From NCBI RefSeq assembly GCF_016909175.1, contig NZ_JAFBFI010000002.1:248001-312000 (forward strand): a stretch of DNA of 64,000 bases, read 5' to 3'. The notes beneath the pieces are model-generated. The model did no database searches, was not told the origin of the DNA, and saw only the letters and a list, made by a program, of their open reading frames with translations. The stretch is from Peribacillus deserti (GTDB taxonomy: Bacteria; Bacillota; Bacilli; Bacillales; DSM-1321). A program made the translations under genes and the position numbers. Shown piece after piece: positions 17,485-25,698 of this stretch (positions within the stretch are counted from its first letter, which is position 1; each line of letters starts with the position of its first letter).

Positions 17485-17711
17485 GTAAAAACCTCCAATA
17501 TATGTAATAGCAGCTCCAAGTTTCCTCTTCATATGGAAGGGGTGCAGCTAAATAATAGAAAAATAGGTTCTCATATAGTTTTCGCAATATTCCTTCAGTA
17601 TAAAGTGGGTAATCTGATAAGTCAACTTGGATATACACTCGAACCTTTACAATTTAAAATTCGCCAAGGAAAAAAGTATGATTATGGAAACATTTAGTTG
17701 GAGGAAATAGG
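17485..17711. other. Intergenic region
   Basis: Carries the leader of the threonine synthase-like gene (minus strand) and the upstream region of the broken zinc-ribbon gene. No riboswitch or RNA gene was recognised. Confidence 0.4.
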
Positions 17712-17899
17712 ATGAGAGAATATAAAAATTGCCAAAGCTCTGGAATGCCGTTATCACGTGACGAAAAAAAGGTGGTACAGAAAAAAACGGAGAAAAAAGC
17801 ACCAAGTGGTGCAGCCATTGTTTTGAACATGGAAATTTCGTAAAGCCAGACCTTACTGTTCAGGAAATGAAAAAGCTCGTCGAGGAGAAAATAACTTAA
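17712..17899 (+). pseudogene. Putative zinc-ribbon domain protein, broken
   Basis: A ribosome site (GGAGG) precedes the ATG at 17712. The frame starts MREYKNCQSSGMPLSRD and then runs into nonsense, but dropping into the next frame after 17770 gives GGTEKNGEKSTKWCSHCFEH followed by GNFVKPDLTVQEMKKLVEEK, the well-known small zinc-ribbon family with CQSCGMP and YCSHCY motifs. Two lesions are present: one A is missing from the A-run at 17764-17770, and the second cysteine of CQSCG is Ser. With a zinc ligand lost as well as the frame, real decay is more likely than a sequencing error. The intact product would be about 62 aa. Confidence 0.8.
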
Positions 17900-18218
17900 A
17901 AACCTTTTAAATAGACGCCGCTAGTAGCTTGCTAGCGCGATATGGCTGATAAAATCAGTTTCAAATAAGAGATATAAATTACAAAAAACCACAAAAGATT
18001 ATTAAAGGATGAATGGTCCGAATACATATGCGCCGTAGTGGACAGCTTTTTATACGTTCTTCTGCAGTCCCGCCACTCTAAGGAAACGGTCGAGCTGGCA
18101 TAGTAAACCCCTTTACCTTCCCTAAAGAGATTCTAAATTACTCTCTGATTTAGACAGCGGTGATTTTTTATGTGTAATTTTTGTTATATAAATTTTGAGA
18201 TAGCCGAAGCAGACCCAA
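17900..18218. other. Intergenic region
   Basis: No gene, promoter or RNA was recognised between the broken zinc-ribbon gene and the terminator of the 45-aa gene. Confidence 0.5.
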
Positions 18219-18247
18219 AGAAAAAAGCCAGCAAACCTAGCTGACTT
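18219..18247 (-). terminator. Terminator of the 45-aa minus-strand gene
   Basis: Arms 18227-18232 and 18240-18245, with one G-T pair on the minus strand, followed there by a T-run. Confidence 0.6.
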
Positions 18248-18261
18248 TCAAATTTACTTTG

Positions 18262-18399
18262 CTAGTTTTCAGTGGCTTCTTCTGGATTAGGCTGATTTTT
18301 TGTAGGCGCAGTCTCCATTTCTCCTACTTCATAATCCAAGCTTATTTTCTCATACCTTTTGTAATCATCTGGGCGGTCTTCTCCAACTTTTCTTTCCAT
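18262..18399 (-). CDS. Small acidic protein (45 aa)
   Basis: Starts at an ATG (18399) with an excellent AGGAGGTG ribosome site 6 nt upstream and ends at TAG, with its own terminator. The product MERKVGEDRPDDYKRYEKIS then LDYEVGEMETAP is hydrophilic, acidic and probably unstructured; there is no cysteine, signal peptide or membrane helix. I do not recognise a family. It diverges from the DUF4025 gene at 18515 and shares a 115-bp upstream region with it. Sporulation or stress expression would be usual for such small Bacillus proteins but is not shown here. Confidence 0.7.
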   Translation of the reverse strand: MERKVGEDRPDDYKRYEKISLDYEVGEMETAPTKNQPNPEEATEN

Positions 18400-18514
18400 T
18401 CTTCACACCTCCTAGTTAGAGGTTTCCCTCTTGCAGGTAAGGTTATGAAATAAAAACATTGCTAATTAAAAGAACTACATTTGACACATAATAACGGTGA
18501 AAGGAGGTTTTTAC

Positions 18515-18697
18515 ATGTCTCATAAAAACGCATATAATCACAATTCGACTAAAATTGCAGGAAGATATTACGATCCTTCTGATTACAAAGGGAATACTCA
18601 GCTGGAAAATGGATTGGCTACCACTCATGAACAGGTGGGAGACGATTATTTTGAAGGTACAGTGGATCAACTGTTAACATCTAAGGACGATGAATGA
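18515..18697 (+). CDS. DUF4025 family protein (YozQ-like)
   Basis: A 60-aa hydrophilic protein with AGRYYDPSDYKGNTQLENGL and ATTHEQVGDDYFEGTVDQ, the conserved core of DUF4025, which I associate with B. subtilis YozQ. Function is unknown. I used the ATG at 18515 because AAGGAGG lies 7 nt before it; an upstream GTG at 18497 falls before that site. The gene is single and ends at a GC-rich terminator. Confidence 0.8.
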   Translation: MSHKNAYNHNSTKIAGRYYDPSDYKGNTQLENGLATTHEQVGDDYFEGTVDQLLTSKDDE

Positions 18698-18712
18698 TCG
18701 AATGGCTGTTCA

Positions 18713-18740
18713 GGCTGCCGTACATTTGGCAGCCCTTTTT
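18713..18740 (+). terminator. Terminator after the DUF4025 gene
   Basis: Perfect 7-bp GC-rich arms 18713-18719 (GGCTGCC) and 18728-18734 (GGCAGCC) with an 8-nt loop and T5. Confidence 0.85.
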
Positions 18741-18755
18741 CTTGAGATTCAATCT

Positions 18756-19616
18756 CTAGGCAAGGTTTGGCGGGACATCTTCTTCCTGGCGCATCGCCGC
18801 CGGAGGTGTATCATGAATATAAGGCGGAGCGGGTTTTAGTTTTGGTTTGCCTGCAAAGGGAAATGGACATTCAACGTACTGGAATACTCCTTTTCCATCC
18901 ATTGAGGGTCCTTGCGCCCAGCGGCCTGCTGCACTTTGATTGCCCTGGGAGAAATTAAACAGTACATAAGATACTTCCTGCTTTTCTAATTCGCGCGGGA
19001 AAGTGGTTGGGACTACAATATCGCCTTCTTTTGCTTCCAGTTCAGCAATTGCCGCAGCCCACTGGTTCTGGTGCATGGTATCTCTTGCAAGCAAGAACGA
19101 AAGCATATCCTTGACGCCTCGGTCAGTTGTTTCTTCGTATAAGCGAGCGACCTGGAGCCGGCCCTGTGCCTCAGATGCGAGATTATAACGAAAATCCGCA
19201 AGCAGATTTCCGCTCGCAATCATATAATCAGCATTCCACCTATTTCCCATTGCATCAACTGGCATGGCCCCTAAACCAGATACAATCGTATGCTGAGGAT
19301 TCATCCCTCCAAGAATAGCTCCTATAACCGGGTTCTGAGCAGCTGTTTCCTGATCACCGACCGGCGCCCCATCTAGCAAACGAGCAATCATCGTACACAG
19401 CATTTCGACATGGGCGATTTCCTCTGTTCCGGTGTCCAGCAGCAAATCACGGTATTTTCCATCTCCCCGTGTATTCCAGCCCTGGAATAAGTATTGCATC
19501 ATTACTGTCATTTCTCCAAACTGGCCACCCAATGCTTCCTGAAGCTTTCTTGCAAATATGGGATCAGGTCTTTCGGGTTTTGCTTGATATTGGAGTTCTT
19601 TAATATGATAAAACAT
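18756..19616 (-). CDS. Manganese catalase
   Basis: A 286-aa ferritin-like four-helix protein. Conserved segments are EMTVMMQYLFQGW, DTGTEEIAHVEML (glutamate and histidine ligands of the di-manganese site), SEAQGRLQVARLYE and RDTMHQNQWAAAI. The C-terminal tail is Pro-rich. Length and pattern match YdbD-type catalases rather than the shorter spore-coat CotJC. It breaks down H2O2 without haem. The ATG at 19616 starts MFYHIKELQYQ, with AAAGGGGATTCC upstream as ribosome site. It is a single gene facing the DUF4025 terminator. Confidence 0.93.
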   Translation of the reverse strand: MFYHIKELQYQAKPERPDPIFARKLQEALGGQFGEMTVMMQYLFQGWNTRGDGKYRDLLLDTGTEEIAHVEMLCTMIARLLDGAPVGDQETAAQNPVIGAILGGMNPQHTIVSGLGAMPVDAMGNRWNADYMIASGNLLADFRYNLASEAQGRLQVARLYEETTDRGVKDMLSFLLARDTMHQNQWAAAIAELEAKEGDIVVPTTFPRELEKQEVSYVLFNFSQGNQSAAGRWAQGPSMDGKGVFQYVECPFPFAGKPKLKPAPPYIHDTPPAAMRQEEDVPPNLA

Positions 19617-20218
19617 GGAATCCCCTTTTCTCTAAAGAATTAAAAGCCTACACATTAGACTATTCATTTTTCTCTAATAGGTGGACCATATTTAGTAAAA
19701 CTATATAAGGGCCTTCGTGGATCAATGGTTTTTTCTTGTTTTCCATGTACGTTTTGATGACATTTCATAATTAATCGTAAACCATGTGAGAACAGGTTTA
19801 CCTCGCAGTATGTATGATTCTATTTATCAGTCTGGCTTCCCAAAATTTCTCGCTAGACTTTTCACAAGGAACCTTCATAATCTGGAGCGATGGAATTTAT
19901 AAATCACTGTTTTGGTTTTAGAAACGGATTTATCATAATTAGCTAGAAAGACCCTATGTATGGTCTTTTTATTTTTTCATGAGATATATTTTTAAGTTTT
20001 AGCATGGTTCTATAGAACAACTCTTCACCTTCCATCTCCCACACTGTTAAAATCTATTTATTATATAAAAACTGCCATGAAAAGTAGTGTGAGTAATTTC
20101 CTGTTAATCCTCATTTTTCATGGATATCCATATTCTTTTATTATTTTCCTGTTAATTCCAAGGAACCTGGTTATTCTCTAGGTTTCTACTATTTTCCTTG
20201 GACTTTTTACCTATTTTT
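19617..20218. other. Long intergenic region with terminator-like hairpins
   Basis: No gene was recognised in about 600 bp. There is a hairpin with T-tail at 19947-19975 (arms AAAGACC/GGTCTTT) but no gene before it. A second imperfect inverted repeat (CCATGAAAA ... TTTTCATGG) lies near 20074-20121, and the motif TTTCCTGTTAAT is present twice in the 20095-20157 stretch. Confidence 0.5.
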
Positions 20219-20235
20219 TGTAATGGAAATGTAAC
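20219..20235 (+). promoter_or_regulatory. WalR box upstream of the NlpC/P60 gene
   Basis: TGTAAT-GGAAA-TGTAAC is an exact match to the WalR consensus (two TGTWAH hexamers spaced by 5 nt). It lies just before the promoter of a cell wall hydrolase, the typical WalRK target class, at a position suited to activation. Confidence 0.75.
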
Positions 20236-20250
20236 GAAATTTGACGTTTC

Positions 20251-20278
20251 TTGAAACGAAAATTTAGTAGGATATAAA
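20251..20278 (+). promoter_or_regulatory. Promoter of the NlpC/P60 gene
   Basis: TTGAAA (20251-20256), 16-nt spacer, TATAAA (20273-20278), about 43 nt before the start codon and 15 nt after the WalR box. An alternative -35, TTGACG, is at 20241. Confidence 0.6.
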
Positions 20279-20321
20279 CAAAGAAATATAGAAAGAAACT
20301 TCAGGGGGAAATGGGAATAAT

Positions 20322-20972
20322 ATGAAAAAGTTTTTTGCAACTACAGCTATTGCTTCTGTTCTTATGTTATCGCCACTGCAAGCCTTCGCTAATATCGGAG
20401 ATGTCACTTTAAAACCAGCACAAACACATACAGATGTTAAACAACTTCAAGCTTTACTAAAAGTAAAATCCTATTTTAACTATACGGGTTCTTATACTAC
20501 TTATTACGGTTCATATACGACAGACGCTGTTAAAAGATTTCAAAAGGCTAAAGGTCTGACGGCAGATGGTATTTCTGGCTCTTCTACCTATAAAGCACTT
20601 GGAGTCTATAATGTTGATATTGCTAGATTAATCAATTATTCCAAGAAGTTTATGGGAGTTCCATATGTTTGGGGCGGAACGTCTCCTTCAGGTTTTGATT
20701 GTTCTGGGTTTATCTATTATGTATTCAAAGATCAGGGAATTTATCTTCCTAGAACTTCATCCGCTCTTTATTCATCCATCGGCTTAAGAGTATCAGCTCC
20801 AAAAGCTGGAGACCTAGTATTCTTTAATACGTCTGGAAGCGGTGTGTCACACGTTGGAATTTATATCGGAAATAACGAGTTTATCAGTGCTACTTCATCT
20901 AAAGGAATCTCCATTGCTTCAATGAGCAACACTTATTGGGCACCTAGATATCTTGGAGCAAAAACTCTATAA
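20322..20972 (+). CDS. Secreted NlpC/P60 peptidoglycan hydrolase with peptidoglycan-binding domain
   Basis: A 216-aa exported protein. Signal peptide 1-23 (MKKFFATTAIASVLMLSPLQ, cleavage near AFA). Residues 33-95 form a PG_binding_1 domain (DVKQLQALL ... GSYTTDAVKRFQKAKGLTAD). Residues 100-216 are an NlpC/P60 endopeptidase: Cys127 in FDCSGF, His177 in SHVGIYIG; the position that is often His, Asn or Gln seems to be Ser189 (FISA), worth checking. It should cut stem peptides (D-gamma-Glu to diaminopimelate) outside the cell. The ribosome site is AGGGGGAAA. A WalR box lies upstream, so expression probably follows WalRK and growth. It is single, with a strong terminator. Confidence 0.92.
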   Translation: MKKFFATTAIASVLMLSPLQAFANIGDVTLKPAQTHTDVKQLQALLKVKSYFNYTGSYTTYYGSYTTDAVKRFQKAKGLTADGISGSSTYKALGVYNVDIARLINYSKKFMGVPYVWGGTSPSGFDCSGFIYYVFKDQGIYLPRTSSALYSSIGLRVSAPKAGDLVFFNTSGSGVSHVGIYIGNNEFISATSSKGISIASMSNTYWAPRYLGAKTL

Positions 20973-20973
20973 A

Positions 20974-21007
20974 AATAAGCAGCCATTACGGGCTGCTTAT
21001 TTTTTAT
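20974..21007. terminator. Terminator between the NlpC/P60 and serine hydrolase genes
   Basis: Perfect 11-bp arms 20974-20984 and 20991-21001, A-run before and T-run after; it suits both converging genes. Confidence 0.9.
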
Positions 21008-21017
21008 GATTCAATAT

Positions 21018-22406
21018 CTACTTCTGGTTCTCCAATAGCGATTCATAAACGCCCGTAACTACACTGCCATACTGGCCTGTATTGAACACGTCTCCCGCTG
21101 ACTTGTTTGGATTTTCCTTATTATTGATCAGTGGAGAATGCTTTTTATTGGTCAATAATACGATTCCGAGATTCTTCTTTCGGTCAATAACGGTTACTGT
21201 ACCCGTCCAGCCTGTATGTCCTACGACATTCTCATCTGCATATGGCCCAAACATCCACTCCATCGATTCATTGCCATTCCTTCTCCATCCTAAACCATAG
21301 GTAGGGTTCATATCTGAAGGAGCCACAAATTGGTCAATCGTTTTCTTATCAAAAAATTTAACTGCTCCGTATCCGCCATTATTAATCATCACCTGAAGAA
21401 GTACCGCTAAATCCCCAGTGTTTGAAAAGAGTCCAGCGTGGCCAGATATACCATCCATAGCATAGTAAGCTTTTTCATCATGAACTTCACCTTGTAAAGT
21501 ATATGTTCTTATATTTGGAAAACTGATCACTCCATCGCGGGTATTTCCCATTAATTCGGTGGCCGCAAATTCCTTCGTCTTGAACCCGTGATCGAGCGGA
21601 TTAAAAGTTGTATGCTTTAATCCAAGCGGCTTGTAAATATGTTTGGATATATATTGATCCAGCCGTTCTCCAGTAATTTTCTCAATTATATAGCCAAGCA
21701 GCATATAATCGACGTCACTGTAGATATTTTTGGTGCCGGGTTCATATTGCAAAGGTGTTTTTGAGATCATTTTTAAAGTAGTATTTCGGTCCTGTGAATA
21801 AAGATCCTTAGAAACCGCAGGATTATGGTACTGCGGATCAGCTGGAAAACCGGCACTATGGTGAAGGATATCAATAATTTTTAGCTTATCCTTCCCTTTA
21901 ATCACATCAGAAGGCTGGTCTTGAAATTCCGGTATATAATGCTGAACGGTTTGGTTTATATCCAATTTCCCCTTGCTCACAAGCTGCTGGAGGGCAAAGT
22001 TTACTGAATACATTTTAGTATTAGAGGCTAAATCAAACATTGTATCTTTTTTCATTTTCTGAGGATTCTTAAGCGGCGTTAACCCACTATATTTTTTTGC
22101 ATAGCCATAGGCTGTGTTCTTTACTACTTTCCCGTCTTTAATAACGAGGAGGACAGCGCCTGGAAATCCCTCGTCTACTTCTTTCTGAATCATAGCATCT
22201 ACTTTTTGAAGTTTCTCCGAAGAAAAACCCGCTTCTTCAGGAGTCTTTGCCTTCCTTAATACTGGATATTGCGATTGCTTCTTTTCGTCGTAAGATGACT
22301 TGGATGAAGCCGTGTGATTTGTACCGGCAAAAGCAGCAGGGGTAACAGCCGCAAGCAGCGATACAGTTAATAGTGATGTTACAGTACAATTAGCTAACTT
22401 ATTCAT
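21018..22406 (-). CDS. Secreted beta-lactamase-family serine hydrolase (PBP4B/YfeW-like)
   Basis: A 462-aa exported protein. Signal peptide 1-27 ends at AFA. The beta-lactamase/PBP fold has Ser128-x-x-Lys131 (ASNTK), Tyr-Ser-Asp around 217 (NIYSDVDYM) and GHTGWTG near 415 in place of KTG. The ASNTKMYSVNFALQ segment is close to that of YfeW/PBP4B and of YbbE-type muramoyl-peptide amidases. Likely substrates are peptidoglycan peptides or fragments outside the membrane; a true beta-lactamase is less likely. The ATG at 22406 follows AGAAAGAGGGAGGAAG. It is a single gene sharing a terminator with the upstream NlpC/P60 gene, but it is not co-transcribed with it. Confidence 0.85.
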   Translation of the reverse strand: MNKLANCTVTSLLTVSLLAAVTPAAFAGTNHTASSKSSYDEKKQSQYPVLRKAKTPEEAGFSSEKLQKVDAMIQKEVDEGFPGAVLLVIKDGKVVKNTAYGYAKKYSGLTPLKNPQKMKKDTMFDLASNTKMYSVNFALQQLVSKGKLDINQTVQHYIPEFQDQPSDVIKGKDKLKIIDILHHSAGFPADPQYHNPAVSKDLYSQDRNTTLKMISKTPLQYEPGTKNIYSDVDYMLLGYIIEKITGERLDQYISKHIYKPLGLKHTTFNPLDHGFKTKEFAATELMGNTRDGVISFPNIRTYTLQGEVHDEKAYYAMDGISGHAGLFSNTGDLAVLLQVMINNGGYGAVKFFDKKTIDQFVAPSDMNPTYGLGWRRNGNESMEWMFGPYADENVVGHTGWTGTVTVIDRKKNLGIVLLTNKKHSPLINNKENPNKSAGDVFNTGQYGSVVTGVYESLLENQK

Positions 22407-22825
22407 GACTCTTCCTCCCTCTTTCTAGTAACCTATTAGAAAGCTATCGTAAATAGCGAAATCCCAGATCAATATGGATGGTAACATGTCAGTTCGAATA
22501 ATAAGCATACCTCCTATATCCCAAGTATAGGCAAGCATAAAGCGTAAATTTAAAAGCAAAATCTGTTAAAGGGTAAGCATAAATCACTGAAAGAAAAGCA
22601 CAAACCTCTCAAAAAACATGAAACCAAATCTTACAATTATTAAGTTGTACTTGACTGTAAAGCTGCATTTTTATAAAAAACGATAACCTTCTTTAATAAC
22701 AGCTTTTTCCACTCTACATCTTCTTTAATTACTTCTATAAATTAAAAATACCTTTTTCTTAAAATTCTGGAAAATGCCATATCTCCTAATCTAGTTAAGG
22801 ACTGAATACCTAGCTTTATCCACAT
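22407..22825. other. Intergenic region
   Basis: No supported gene or RNA. A minus-strand 27-codon frame near 22420-22510 has a GGAGGT box, but only 0-2 nt before its ATG, so I reject it. The promoter of the serine hydrolase should lie here but no clear pair of boxes was found. Confidence 0.5.
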
Positions 22826-22852
22826 TATAAAAACCCCTGATAAACAGGGGTT
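22826..22852 (-). terminator. Terminator of the kynA-kynB unit
   Basis: Perfect arms 22832-22839 and 22845-22852 (AACCCCTG/CAGGGGTT) and, on the minus strand, a following T-run. Confidence 0.9.
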
Positions 22853-22859
22853 AAGAAAT

Positions 22860-23483
22860 CTATTTTTTCCTAAGAACTGCCCTGACTGGACTGCCATCTC
22901 CCTCAGTAATCGGCAACGGGAGTGCCGCTAATTCATACCTGCCTTCCTCAATTTCGTCTAAAACAAGTCCTTCCAAAATATGAATGCTATTCTTCGACAG
23001 CATATGGTGTGCTGGAAGCTCTTTGCTGTCTAACTGGTCTACGGATGGCAGATCAAGGCCAAGCAATCGGACACCATTCTCTGCAAGTAATACAGCTGCC
23101 TCTGGTTCCACATATGGGATACTTTCAGGGAAAACACGTTTGTCCTTCCAATGGTCTGTACGGATTATAAGCCTGGTTACACCTTTTATTGATTTTGGGG
23201 TCAATTCTTCGATGCCTATCTTAGAAACCCCAGGAAGATAAATCACTTCTGCTTCCCCGATGTATAAGTTAATATCCAAATCTATTACCTTAATGCCCTC
23301 GTTATCAAAATGAAAAGGAGCATCTATATGAGTTCCTGTATGGGTGCTCATTTCCAGCTTCCCGACATTAACAGATCCGCTCTCCTCATAGGGCCAGGAT
23401 ACTTCATATGAAAAAGGAGTATCACCTGGCCATACGGCCATTCCTTTGCTTAGCGGCTGGGAAATATCTATCCATTTATTCAT
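22860..23483 (-). CDS. kynB: Kynurenine formamidase
   Basis: A 207-aa cyclase-family hydrolase. The metal-binding motif STHTGTHIDAPFHF (HxGTHxDxPxHF) and the later LGLDLPSVDQLDS are typical of KynB. It hydrolyses N-formylkynurenine to kynurenine and formate in the cytoplasm. I chose the ATG at 23483 (MNKWIDISQPLSKGM), with GGGAGGAAG 4-7 nt upstream; the six extra residues of the longer frame are not conserved. It follows kynA by 21 nt in one operon, so both act in series on tryptophan. The terminator lies directly downstream. Confidence 0.95.
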   Translation of the reverse strand: MNKWIDISQPLSKGMAVWPGDTPFSYEVSWPYEESGSVNVGKLEMSTHTGTHIDAPFHFDNEGIKVIDLDINLYIGEAEVIYLPGVSKIGIEELTPKSIKGVTRLIIRTDHWKDKRVFPESIPYVEPEAAVLLAENGVRLLGLDLPSVDQLDSKELPAHHMLSKNSIHILEGLVLDEIEEGRYELAALPLPITEGDGSPVRAVLRKK

Positions 23484-23504
23484 GTACTTCCTCCCTCTCA
23501 TTTA

Positions 23505-24359
23505 TTAAAGCTTGGTCCTCAAGCTCCACAGCTCCGGAAAGAACTGATGATCCAGGACTCTTTTCAAATATGTAACTCCTGAAGAACCGCCCGTTCCCGT
23601 TTTATGGCCAATGATTCTTTCAACTGTGGTCATATGGTTAAAGCGCCAGATCTGCTGCTGGCTGCTTATATCCACCAGTTTTTCTGCTAGCTCATATAAA
23701 TCCCAATAACGGTCCACATTTCGATATACTTCCATCCATGCCGCTTCAACGCTGTCGTTTGCCTGATATGGCTGGGACCAGTCTCTTTGCAAGCACTGGG
23801 AATCAATTTTTAAACCATGTGAGGATAAGGCTTGGATGGAAACATCGTATAGGCTTGGCTCGTGAAGAGATTGGTTCAGTTCGGCGAACAGCACGGGTTC
23901 ATGCTTGTACACAAGTAATGTCCTTTCATTTTTATAGCCAAGATTAAACTCTATTAATCTATTTTGATAGGACTGAAAACCTGATGAACTTCCGAGCTTA
24001 TCGCGGAACTCTAAATACTCAGCAGGTGTGAGTGTGGATAAAACGCTCCAGGACTGAATTAGCTGCTGCTGAATTCTGGAGACTCTGGCAAGCATTTTAA
24101 AAGCAGACTCTAGATCATCTCTTTGGATACTTTCTTTTGCACTCTGTATTTCGTGCAATTCAAGCTTCATCCAAAGCTCGCTTACTTGATGGATGATAAT
24201 AAACAGCATTTCATCGTGATGACCTGAAAGCCGTATCTGGCTATTTAATATGTTGTCTAATTGAAGATAATCACCATACGATAAATCCTTCTGGAAATCA
24301 GTCTGAATTCCCTTTTCCCATACAGTGTCCTTTTTTGAATTGTTTTGATTTTCCTCCAC
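23505..24359 (-). CDS. kynA: Tryptophan 2,3-dioxygenase
   Basis: A 284-aa haem enzyme that opens the indole ring of tryptophan to N-formylkynurenine. Conserved segments: [47 protein letters not shown] and, near the C-terminus, [20 protein letters not shown] with the proximal haem histidine and GTGGSSG loop. Length is normal. The start is GTG at 24359, preceded by GGGGGGAAG; there is no nearby ATG. It is the first gene of kynA-kynB. kynU lies 13 kb upstream on the same strand, separated by two acyl-CoA operons, unlike compact kyn operons in other bacilli. Confidence 0.96.
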   Translation of the reverse strand: MEENQNNSKKDTVWEKGIQTDFQKDLSYGDYLQLDNILNSQIRLSGHHDEMLFIIIHQVSELWMKLELHEIQSAKESIQRDDLESAFKMLARVSRIQQQLIQSWSVLSTLTPAEYLEFRDKLGSSSGFQSYQNRLIEFNLGYKNERTLLVYKHEPVLFAELNQSLHEPSLYDVSIQALSSHGLKIDSQCLQRDWSQPYQANDSVEAAWMEVYRNVDRYWDLYELAEKLVDISSQQQIWRFNHMTTVERIIGHKTGTGGSSGVTYLKRVLDHQFFPELWSLRTKL

Positions 24360-24637
24360 TAACTTCCCCCCTATATGTAAATAAATGAATACGCTTTCTA
24401 TTTTGGTGGATATGGATAGAATCCGTCAACCGCTGATTTGATGAATGAGCGTGATTTATGTTATAATTCAGTCAATTAAATACAGTACAGCATAAGTCAT
24501 AATATAAGGGCACAACAATTCATTAAATGCGTTCCCGCGATTTTCATCTCGCGGTGGATAGAACCCCAAAGCACACTTTGTCGCAAATAATTTACATAAC
24601 GGCGGATATGTATAATGCAAACATTCATAAATGAAAA
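24360..24637. other. Intergenic region upstream of kynA
   Basis: Holds a CCGCGA/TCGCGG hairpin near 24535-24555 and, on the plus strand, a promoter-like pair TTGATG (24438-24443), 18 nt, TATAAT (24462-24467) that points away from kynA with no plus-strand gene ahead. For kynA itself only a TTGACG (minus strand, about 24425) without a good -10 was seen. Confidence 0.4.
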
Positions 24638-24664
24638 AGCAAGATTCCTTTTAGAAATCTTGCT
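24638..24664 (-). terminator. Terminator of the 24709-32483 acyl-CoA operon
   Basis: Perfect 9-bp arms 24638-24646 and 24656-24664 with a T-run on the minus strand. It separates this operon from kynA. Confidence 0.8.
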
Positions 24665-24708
24665 CATTTCTACACGCTCGCTGTGTATTTGATATTCTTA
24701 CTTCTCAT

Positions 24709-25683
24709 TTAAGGAACTAGTATAAGCTTTCCTTTTGTTTTTCTTGACTGCATAAGTGAGTGTACCTTTGGCGCTTCTTCAAGAGGGAACACTTCACCAA
24801 TTGTTAATGTAAGTTTTCCCTGGGATAGATAGGTAAACAGCTCTTGCATACTTGGGATCAATAAATCTGGTTTTCTCATAATCTGGGGAAGGAAAAATCC
24901 AATAATCGACTGATTTCTAGCCATCAAGGATGAAGGATACATTCTGCTTTGTTCACCGCTGGCCACTCCATATATGACGAGCCGGCCAAAAGCAGCCAGA
25001 CATTTTAGAGTCTTGTAAAAAACGTCGCCGCCAGCCATTTCAAGAGCAACATCGACGCCTTTCCCGCCGGTAGCATCTAATACTTCTTGTTCCCAGCCCT
25101 CTTTTGTATAGTTTACTAGAACATCAGCACCCATTTCCCTGGCAAGCTCCAGTTTGTCTTCACTGCTGGCTGTGGCGATTACTTTGCCCGCCCCAAAGAG
25201 CTTTGCAAGCTGAACGGCTATCGTTCCCACACCTCCTGCTGCTGCATGTATTAATACGCTTTCCCCAGCCTCAAGCCGGCCCATTGTTTTCAAAATATGA
25301 TAGGCACTTAATCCCTGTAATGGGAGTGCAGCTGCCAGATTAAAATCCAGCCCTTCCCCAATTGGAACGATCGACCTCTCATCAGCTAGCGCGTACTCTG
25401 CGTATCCTCCTGATTCTATTAAGCTTACAACTCTTGTGCCTGGTTTAACGCCAGTCACTTTCTCTCCCACTTCAGCTACAATACCTGCAACTTCCGCCCC
25501 TGGAACAAATGGAAGCGGAGTAGGCACTACATACTGGCCTTCTCTTCTTGCGGTGTCGGCGTAGTTGACTCCAACAGCATGAACCTGAATTAAAACTTCA
25601 CGTCCTTTTGGCACCGGCTTTTCTAGCTCAACTTTTTGTAAAACCTCTGGGCCGCCATATGCGGATAACTGAATCGCTTTCAT
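24709..25683 (-). CDS. Quinone oxidoreductase-like MDR enzyme (zinc-free alcohol dehydrogenase family)
   Basis: A 324-aa medium-chain reductase: N-terminal GroES-like part (GREVLIQVHAVGVNYADTARR, with no zinc-ligand cysteine pairs) and a Rossmann NADPH domain (HAAAGGVGTIAVQLAKLFGA). This is the QOR subgroup, which reduces quinones, enones or 2-enoyl substrates. The ATG at 25683 has TGGAGG upstream. It is the last gene of the eight-gene acyl-CoA operon, 15 nt after the isomerase/hydratase. In this setting it may act on an unsaturated acyl intermediate; substrate is not decidable. Confidence 0.88.
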   Translation of the reverse strand: MKAIQLSAYGGPEVLQKVELEKPVPKGREVLIQVHAVGVNYADTARREGQYVVPTPLPFVPGAEVAGIVAEVGEKVTGVKPGTRVVSLIESGGYAEYALADERSIVPIGEGLDFNLAAALPLQGLSAYHILKTMGRLEAGESVLIHAAAGGVGTIAVQLAKLFGAGKVIATASSEDKLELAREMGADVLVNYTKEGWEQEVLDATGGKGVDVALEMAGGDVFYKTLKCLAAFGRLVIYGVASGEQSRMYPSSLMARNQSIIGFFLPQIMRKPDLLIPSMQELFTYLSQGKLTLTIGEVFPLEEAPKVHSLMQSRKTKGKLILVP

Positions 25684-25698
25684 CTTTTGCCTCCATCA

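Noticed and set aside
17485-17711. T-box leader before the threonine synthase-like gene
   Set aside because: No T-box consensus or long leader hairpin could be found.
22420-22510. 27-codon minus-strand ORF behind a TAGGAGGT box
   Set aside because: The ribosome site is only 0-2 nt from the ATG, the product is random-looking and there is no terminator.
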